Shown here one piece after another: positions 1 to 4,769 of a stretch of DNA of 12,715 bases. Each line of letters starts with the position of its first letter. The first letter of the stretch is position 1. Origin of the DNA: an uncultured Flavobacteriaceae bacterium (lineage in GTDB: Bacteria; Bacteroidota; Bacteroidia; Flavobacteriales; Flavobacteriaceae); the NCBI GenBank assembly GCA_947311815.1, contig CAMZMA010000105.1, positions 1 to 12,715 on the forward strand, in the 5' to 3' direction. A model generated the notes under the pieces. The model was not told the DNA's origin. It saw nothing but the letters and a program-made list of their open reading frames with translations, and made no database searches. A program made the translations under genes and the position numbers.

Positions 1-245
1 AACTTTCTTAAAACTAAAAAAAGACCTCAACATTTTTATAATTTGTGATTTAGTACATGACAAAAATTAACAATTATTTAGATTTTTTTTATTTTATAGA
101 CCTCACAGGTTTTCCTCCTTCGGCGGATAAATAAAACCTGTGAGGTCTATAAAATAAAAAAAATCTAAATAATTGTTAATTTTTGTCATGTACTAAATCA
201 CAAATTATAAAAATGTTGAGGTCTTTTTTTAGTTTTAAGAAAGTT
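1..245. repeat. Perfect 113-nt inverted repeat with 19-nt loop (giant palindrome)
   Basis: Bases 1-113 are the exact reverse complement of bases 133-245, with no mismatch, around a non-complementary 19-nt centre (114-132). The left arm starts at the first base of the window, so the repeat may extend further upstream. The right arm contains the lysA stop codon (235-237) and its last two sense codons plus part of the third from last, so the left arm carries a mirror copy of the lysA end. The arms are AT-rich and include two GACCTCA motifs each. A perfect palindrome of this size is normally unstable in a chromosome. A fold-back at a contig end is therefore as likely as a natural element. Confidence 0.95.
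97..149. repeat. GC-richer core hairpin of the palindrome (GACCTCACAGG type)
   Basis: The inner arms, ending in GACCTCACAGGTTTT (99-113) and starting AAAACCTGTGAGGTC (133-147), form a strong stem around a 19-nt loop that contains CCTCCTTCGGCGG. This core could by itself be the natural hairpin downstream of lysA. T-runs lie before it and A-runs after it, in both reading directions, so it does not match a canonical intrinsic terminator, which would need T after the stem. From memory, similar ACCTGTGAGGTC hairpins are scattered in flavobacterial intergenic regions, but I could not check this here. Confidence 0.6.
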
Positions 246-1446
246 CTTTAATCATTATTTGATTTTTAATAATATCATCAAAATTTTCTCTTTTGGTAAT
301 CAAATAATCTTTTCCGTTTATTAGCATTACTTCGGCAGGTTTATATCTAGAATTGTAGTTAGAAGCCATGGTAAAACAATAAGCTCCCGCATTTTTAAAA
401 CACAAAATATCGCCTTCGGTAATTTCGTTAATTCTACGATTGGCACCAAAAGTATCGGTTTCGCAAATATACCCAACAACGGTGTAAAAACGTTCTCTAC
501 CTTTAGGGTTAGAAATGTTTTCTATATGATGATAAGAATTATACATCATTGGTCTACCAAGATGGTTAAAGCCGCTATCAACACCTGCAAAAACGGTGGA
601 TGTTGTTTGTTTTATTACATTAACTTTGGCTAAAAATGAACCAGATTCACTCACTAAAAACTTACCTGGTTCAAATAATAAAGTTAGTTTTTTACCGTAT
701 TCTTTAGAAAAATCGTTAAAACGTTTGCTTAGTTTTTTCCCAAATTCTTCTACATTCGTTTCAATATCACCTTCTTTATACGGCACTTTAAATCCGCTAC
801 CAAAATCAATAAAATCTAAATTGTCAAATTGTTTTGCGGTATCTAATAAAATTTCTGATGCACGTAAAAACGTATCAATATCTAAAATATCAGAACCTGT
901 GTGCATATGAATTCCGCTAATTCGCATCCCTGTATTTTCTACAACTCTAAGAATATGTGGTGTTTGGTAGATTGAAATTCCGAATTTAGAATCGATATGA
1001 CCTACAGAAATTTTATGATTTCCGCCTCCCATAACATGCGGATTGATACGAATACAAACAGGAGTTTCAGGATGTTTTTGTCCGAATAACTCTAAAATAG
1101 ATAGATTATCAATATTTATTTGAACTCCTAATTTAGCAACTTCTTCAATCTCTTCTAATGAAACTCCGTTAGGTGTAAAAAAGATACTTTCTGGCGAGTA
1201 ACCAGCTGCTAAACCTAATTGAACTTCTTGAAAAGAAACAGTATCTAAACCAGCACCTAAATTTTTTATAAACTTTAAGATGTTGATGTTCGATAATGCT
1301 TTTACAGCATAGTTTATTTTTAAAGAATCAACGGCTGAAAAAGCATCAGTTAAACGTTTGTATTGTGATGCAATTTTATCGGTATCATATACATATAACG
1401 GACTTCCGTGTTTTTTTGCTAAATGTAATAAAGTGTCTCTTTTCAC
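235..1446 (-). CDS. lysA: Diaminopimelate decarboxylase
   Basis: This PLP enzyme removes CO2 from meso-diaminopimelate to give L-lysine, the last step of lysine synthesis, in the cytoplasm. The 403-residue length fits the family. Visible motifs are YAVKAL with the PLP-binding lysine (Lys49), HMHTGS (180-185 region), the glycine-rich FGSGF near 215-219, EPGK (259-262), CETDTFG with the active-site cysteine (Cys328), and NAGAYCFTMASNYN (352-365) with the PLP-contacting tyrosine. This is the alanine-racemase-like TIM barrel plus C-terminal beta domain of fold-type III decarboxylases. The start is GTG at 1444-1446. No ATG lies close upstream in frame, and the N-terminus already fits the family. 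The gene is divergent from parE. Its final codons lie inside the palindrome at 1-245, so its 3' flank should be treated with caution. Confidence 0.95.
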   Translation of the reverse strand: MKRDTLLHLAKKHGSPLYVYDTDKIASQYKRLTDAFSAVDSLKINYAVKALSNINILKFIKNLGAGLDTVSFQEVQLGLAAGYSPESIFFTPNGVSLEEIEEVAKLGVQINIDNLSILELFGQKHPETPVCIRINPHVMGGGNHKISVGHIDSKFGISIYQTPHILRVVENTGMRISGIHMHTGSDILDIDTFLRASEILLDTAKQFDNLDFIDFGSGFKVPYKEGDIETNVEEFGKKLSKRFNDFSKEYGKKLTLLFEPGKFLVSESGSFLAKVNVIKQTTSTVFAGVDSGFNHLGRPMMYNSYHHIENISNPKGRERFYTVVGYICETDTFGANRRINEITEGDILCFKNAGAYCFTMASNYNSRYKPAEVMLINGKDYLITKRENFDDIIKNQIMIKELS

Positions 1447-1472
1447 AAGAATAAATTTTAATAAATAAAAAT

Positions 1473-1480
1473 CAAAAGTA
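1473..1480 (-). promoter_or_regulatory. Possible -7 box for lysA
   Basis: On the minus strand this reads TACTTTTG, which matches the Bacteroidota -7 consensus TAnnTTTG, 26 nt upstream of the lysA GTG. No good TTTG or TTG -33 partner lies at the usual 17-23 nt distance, so support is partial. Confidence 0.35.
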
Positions 1481-1658
1481 GAAAAAAGTAGGTGTTAAAT
1501 ACTTTTTTTTGTGAAAAATAAACAAATTTCAAGGATTTGTGCTATTTATTATAGCTTTTAAATCGTTCAAAATTCTGTTAATAACTAATTGAAATCTACA
1601 TTTTGTTTTTTCTATAGAAGTATTATTTTAGCAAGCACTTCAACCCGCAGAAAGATTT

Positions 1659-3515
1659 ATGGCACAAGAAACAAAATACACCGAAGACAATATACGATCG
1701 CTCGATTGGAAGGAGCATATTAGAATGCGTCCTGGGATGTATATTGGTAAATTAGGCGATGGTTCATCAGCAGACGACGGAATTTACATTCTGATAAAAG
1801 AAGTACTCGATAACTCGATAGATGAGTTTGTTATGGGGGCAGGAAAAACCATTGAAGTATCTATTCAAGGTGTCAAAGTTATTGTAAGAGATTATGGTAG
1901 AGGGATTCCGTTAGGAAAAGTGGTAGATGTAGTGTCTAAAATGAATACAGGAGGAAAATATGATTCTCGTGCGTTTAAAAAATCGGTAGGATTAAACGGT
2001 GTAGGTACAAAAGCAGTAAATGCGTTATCAACATTTTTTAGGGTAGAATCTACACGCGATGGTAAATCGGCAGCAGCAGAATTTTCTCAAGGAAACTTAG
2101 AAAACGAAGAGTTTTTAGACGAAACTTCTCGAAGAAGAGGTACAAAAGTTTCTTTTATTCCTGATGAAGTTATTTTTAAGAAATTCAAATTTAGACCCGA
2201 GTATGTGATTAAAATGCTTAAAAATTATGTGTATTTAAACCCAGGTTTAACCATAATTTTTAATGGAGAAAAATATTTTTCGGAAAACGGATTAAAAGAT
2301 TTGTTGGAAGACAACAACAACATAGAAGATATGTTGTATCCGATTATTCATTTGCGAGGAGAAGATATTGAAGTGGCCATAACGCATAGTAAAACGCAAT
2401 ATTCAGAAGAATATCATTCGTTTGTAAACGGGCAACATACTACTCAAGGCGGTACACATCAAGCAGCATTTAGAGAATCTATTGTAAAAACCATTAGAGA
2501 GTTTTATGGTAAAAATTTTGATGCTTCAGATATCAGAAAATCTATTATTTCTGCGGTTTCTATCAAAGTAATGGAACCTGTTTTTGAAAGTCAGACTAAA
2601 ACTAAATTAGGTTCTACAGAAATGGGAGGCGGTTTGCCAACGGTAAGAACTTACATAAACGATTTTGTAAAAAAACAGTTAGACAACTACCTGCACAAAA
2701 ATGTAGAAACTGCTGAGAAACTTCATAAAAAGATTGTACAAGCAGAAAAAGAACGAAAAGAACTTTCGGGCATTAGAAAATTAGCAAGAGACAGAGCTAA
2801 AAAAGCCAGTTTGCACAATAAAAAATTACGCGATTGCCGTATTCATTTAGGCGATATTAAAAAAGAAGCTTATTTAGAAACCACACTTTTTATTACCGAA
2901 GGAGATTCTGCTTCTGGATCGATTACAAAATCGAGAAATGTAAATACACAGGCGGTATTTAGTTTGAAAGGGAAACCTTTAAATTCCTACGGATTGTCTA
3001 AAAAAATAGTGTATGAAAATGAAGAATTTAACTTATTACAAGCTGCTTTAAATATAGAAGATGGTTTAGAAGATTTGCGTTATAACAACATTGTAATTGC
3101 TACTGATGCAGATGTTGATGGGATGCACATCAGATTGTTATTGATTACTTTTTTCTTGCAATTTTTCCCTGAATTGATAAAAGAAGGTCATTTATATATT
3201 TTAGAAACACCGTTGTTTAGAGTACGTAACAAAAAGGAAACTTTTTATTGCTATTCTGAAGAAGAAAAAAAAGCTGCCATTACTAAATTAAGAGGAAAAC
3301 CAGAAATAACACGATTTAAAGGATTGGGAGAAATATCGCCCAATGAGTTTGTGCATTTTATTGGCGATGATATCCGTTTAGAGCCTGTAATGTTAGACAA
3401 AGAAATGTCTATAGAACAAATGTTACAGTTTTATATGGGGAAAAACACACCTGATAGACAAAAGTTTATCATTGAGAATTTAAAAGTAGAGTTAGATTTG
3501 GTAGAAGAGTTGTAA
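1659..3515 (+). CDS. parE: DNA topoisomerase IV subunit B (ParE), ATPase/TOPRIM subunit
   Basis: This is the ATP-hydrolysing subunit of the type IIA topoisomerase that decatenates daughter chromosomes, working with ParC encoded downstream. Domains in order are a GHKL ATPase (about 1-220) with N-box EVLDNSIDE (48-56), G1 RDYGRGIPLG (77-86) and G2 GLNGVGTKAV (111-120); a transducer with the ATP-sensing QTK loop (312-314); and a TOPRIM domain with EGDSASG (414-420) and the metal-binding TDADVDG (482-488). RFKGLGE (552-558) and the C-terminal QMLQFYMGK segment follow. The 618-residue length and the ParC partner favour ParE over GyrB, whose Bacteroidota form is usually somewhat longer. A loose promoter-like TACATTTTG lies at 1597-1605 but has one base too many in the spacer. 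The stop is 1 nt from the next start codon. Confidence 0.93.
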   Translation: MAQETKYTEDNIRSLDWKEHIRMRPGMYIGKLGDGSSADDGIYILIKEVLDNSIDEFVMGAGKTIEVSIQGVKVIVRDYGRGIPLGKVVDVVSKMNTGGKYDSRAFKKSVGLNGVGTKAVNALSTFFRVESTRDGKSAAAEFSQGNLENEEFLDETSRRRGTKVSFIPDEVIFKKFKFRPEYVIKMLKNYVYLNPGLTIIFNGEKYFSENGLKDLLEDNNNIEDMLYPIIHLRGEDIEVAITHSKTQYSEEYHSFVNGQHTTQGGTHQAAFRESIVKTIREFYGKNFDASDIRKSIISAVSIKVMEPVFESQTKTKLGSTEMGGGLPTVRTYINDFVKKQLDNYLHKNVETAEKLHKKIVQAEKERKELSGIRKLARDRAKKASLHNKKLRDCRIHLGDIKKEAYLETTLFITEGDSASGSITKSRNVNTQAVFSLKGKPLNSYGLSKKIVYENEEFNLLQAALNIEDGLEDLRYNNIVIATDADVDGMHIRLLLITFFLQFFPELIKEGHLYILETPLFRVRNKKETFYCYSEEEKKAAITKLRGKPEITRFKGLGEISPNEFVHFIGDDIRLEPVMLDKEMSIEQMLQFYMGKNTPDRQKFIIENLKVELDLVEEL

Positions 3516-3516
3516 C

Positions 3517-3999
3517 ATGAGTACTAAAAGTATCATTCCTGATGAAGTAATTACCAATAAAATCTTTTTGATTCGGAATCAAAAGGTCTTATTAGATAGC
3601 CATTTGGCGGAATTATATCAAGTAGAAACAAAACAATTAAAAAGACAAGTTAGAAGAAATATAGAACGTTTTCCAGAAGATTTTATGTTTAAACTCACTA
3701 AAAATGAGTTTGATAACTTGAGGAGTCAAATTGGCACCTCAAGTTGGGGAGGAAGTAGGTACACACCAATGGTATTCACAGAACAAGGAGTTGCTATGTT
3801 ATCAAGCGTACTAAAAAGTGACAGAGCCATTGCAGTAAATATAAAAATTATACGAATATTTACAAAAATGAGGCAGTTGTTAAATGACAATGTAAACCTT
3901 CAAATAGAAATAGAAAATATTAAAAAGAAACTATCTAATCATAGTAAAAACATAGAACTTGTTTTTAATTATTTAGATGAATTGACCGCAAAAAAATAA
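3517..3999 (+). CDS. ORF6N-domain protein, C-terminus cut by an in-frame stop
   Basis: The 160-residue product is an ORF6N domain protein (a KilA-N-like DNA-binding family found in phages and in bacterial accessory regions). Recognisable segments are the N-terminal IPDEVITNKIFLIRNQKVLLD, then LAELYQVETKQLKRQVRRN, RFPEDFMF, SSWGGSRYTPMVFTEQGVAML (about 75-95) and a C-terminal coiled-coil-like stretch (about 120-150). Family members usually end in a basic PRKRIGF-like tail. Here the frame stops at TAA 3997-3999, but the same frame continues with NKIPRKKIGYKN to a second stop at 4036-4038, which is that missing tail. The gene therefore seems to have lost 13 residues by a single nonsense change. 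It starts 1 nt after parE, so it is probably co-transcribed. Its cellular role is unknown; DNA binding is inferred from the family only. Confidence 0.85.
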   Translation: MSTKSIIPDEVITNKIFLIRNQKVLLDSHLAELYQVETKQLKRQVRRNIERFPEDFMFKLTKNEFDNLRSQIGTSSWGGSRYTPMVFTEQGVAMLSSVLKSDRAIAVNIKIIRIFTKMRQLLNDNVNLQIEIENIKKKLSNHSKNIELVFNYLDELTAKK

Positions 4000-4038
4000 A
4001 ATAAAATACCAAGAAAAAAAATTGGTTATAAAAATTAA
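3997..4038 (+). other. In-frame remnant of the ORF6N C-terminal tail after a premature stop
   Basis: The TAA at 3997 is followed, still in the reading frame of the gene at 3517, by twelve codons (NKIPRKKIGYKN) and a second TAA at 4036-4038. A one-base change from GAA, AAA or CAA to TAA would explain the break. The motif RKKIGYK is what is expected at the end of intact family members. Confidence 0.75.
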
Positions 4039-4064
4039 AACGACTCCTTTTTTAAGAAGTATAA

Positions 4065-4523
4065 ATGAGTAAAATTATAAATAGAAAAGAATATTTAGAT
4101 TGGATTTTTCAGTTAAAAGAAAAAATACAATCTTCTCAATTAAAAGCGATAACTTCTGTTAATAGAGAGTTGTTAAGCTTGTATTGGGAATTAGGAAAAT
4201 CTATTTCATTAAAAATCAATCAATCAAAATGGGGTGCTTCAATTGCAGAGAAGTTATCTAAAGATTTAAAAAAAGAATTTCCTAATCAGAAAGGTTTTTC
4301 AAGGTCTAACTTGTTTTCAATGAAAAAATGGTTCGAGTTTTATAATAATTCAACTCTTACAACTGAAAAAGTCCAACAGCTTGTTGGACAAATACCTCAA
4401 CCTATTGGTATTGCTGCATATGAATTAAATAAATCAATACCTGTTAATTTACAGTCAAAATTACCTTCAATTCAGCAAATTGAAGAAGAATTATTAGAAA
4501 CAATTAAAAGTTCTGAAAAATAA
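4065..4523 (+). pseudogene. DUF1016/YhcG-type PDDEXK nuclease gene with internal deletion
   Basis: The first ~110 residues are the DUF1016 N-terminal domain: helical, with LKAITSVNRELLSLYWELGKSI (27-48), then WGASIAEKLSKDLKKEFPN and GFSRSNLFSMKKWFEFY (78-93). At residue ~110 the protein jumps from VQQLVGQIP, which normally continues with WGHN and the rest of that domain, straight to PIGIAAYELNKSIPVNLQSKLPSIQQIEEEL. That is the extreme C-terminus of full-length relatives, which are about 340-380 residues. The PDDEXK nuclease core is absent, so nuclease activity is not expected. The join keeps the reading frame. A perfect 8-bp hairpin (4371-4389) lies just before the junction. The gene starts 26 nt after the ORF6N remnant. 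The 152-residue product might still be made and bind DNA, but a decaying gene is more likely. Confidence 0.78.
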
Positions 4524-4614
4524 TGAGTAAAAGGAGATATAAATACGAATAAGTAACTAAAGTTGGCAAATACGCCTGCGTTAGGGATTGAAGTGGAAAT
4601 CCTTTTTATGGTCA

Positions 4615-4655
4615 GTTCGAGTATCCCGATTTTTTTATCGGGATGTATCGAGAAC
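4615..4655. repeat. Hairpin ATCCCGAT/ATCGGGAT within the RNA-like element
   Basis: ATCCCGAT (4623-4630) and ATCGGGAT (4637-4644) pair perfectly over a six-base T-rich loop. Outside them TCGA (4617-4620) pairs with TCGA (4648-4651), and GT (4615-4616) with AC (4654-4655). It sits as the tip of the CTTTTTAT/ATAAAAAG stem, as if a short palindromic repeat had landed in a variable loop. Confidence 0.75.
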
Positions 4656-4690
4656 AAGATAAAAAGATTGCAGCGTAAAGCCCGACCACT

Positions 4691-4714
4691 TACATTGAGC
4701 GAAGTCGAAATGTA
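4691..4714. repeat. Short hairpin TACATT/AATGTA with CGAAGTCG centre
   Basis: TACATT (4691-4696) and AATGTA (4709-4714) are exact complements, with an inner CGA/TCG pair. The sequence CATTGAGCGAAGTCGAAATG resembles short intergenic repeats that I associate with flavobacteria (unchecked). It caps the CCC/GGG stem of the larger element. Confidence 0.6.
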
Positions 4715-4740
4715 GGGAACGCCACAAAATAGACAAAACA

Positions 4741-4760
4741 TTTAAACGAACACGTTTAAA
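4741..4760. promoter_or_regulatory. Perfect palindrome TTTAAACG-AACA-CGTTTAAA before parC
   Basis: Two exact 8-nt arms are separated by 4 nt and end 9 nt before the parC ATG. This could be an operator for a dimeric regulator, or an RNA hairpin affecting parC initiation. A 9-nt direct repeat AAACATTTA (4736-4744 and 4758-4766) overlaps it. The sequence is seen directly; the function is inference. Confidence 0.45.
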
Positions 4761-4769
4761 CATTTATAA

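Larger units (their letters stand above)
4574..4723 (+). ncRNA. Structured RNA-like element upstream of parC (possibly Flavo-1 class)
   Basis: This non-coding block has nested complementarity. GCGTT (4578-4582) pairs with AACGC (4718-4722) as a closing stem. Inside it are GGATT (4585-4589) with AATCC (4598-4602), CTTTTTAT (4602-4609) with ATAAAAAG (4659-4666), and CCC (4681-4683) with GGG (4715-4717). The first two inner stems compete by one base at 4602. The CTTTTTAT stem and the CCC/GGG stem are capped by further hairpins. Flanking single-stranded segments such as GATTGAAGTGGAAATCC and GCAGCGTAAAGCCCGACC resemble, from memory, sequences repeated between genes in many flavobacteria. I think this may be the Flavo-1 motif, but the family name is unconfirmed. 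The strand is chosen to match parC. It fills most of the 246-nt gap before parC. Confidence 0.6.

Noticed and set aside
596..910. 104-residue ORF on the plus strand
   Set aside because: It lies wholly inside lysA on the opposite strand and shows no recognisable domain; it is an antisense shadow.
1541..1555. Small palindrome GCTAT-TTATT-ATAGC between lysA and parE
   Set aside because: Five-base AT-rich arms are expected by chance; no T-tract or regulatory context supports a terminator or operator.
4523..4552. Nine-codon ORF (MSKRRYKYE) overlapping the DUF1016 stop, with AAGGAG-like bases
   Set aside because: It is too short to support, and the AGGAG lies inside it rather than before a following start codon. 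It could be a gene remnant, but nothing shows this.
4472..4741. 89-residue minus-strand ORF across the parC upstream region
   Set aside because: It covers the structured, repeat-rich RNA element and the DUF1016 end, has no family resemblance, and would be antisense to its neighbours.
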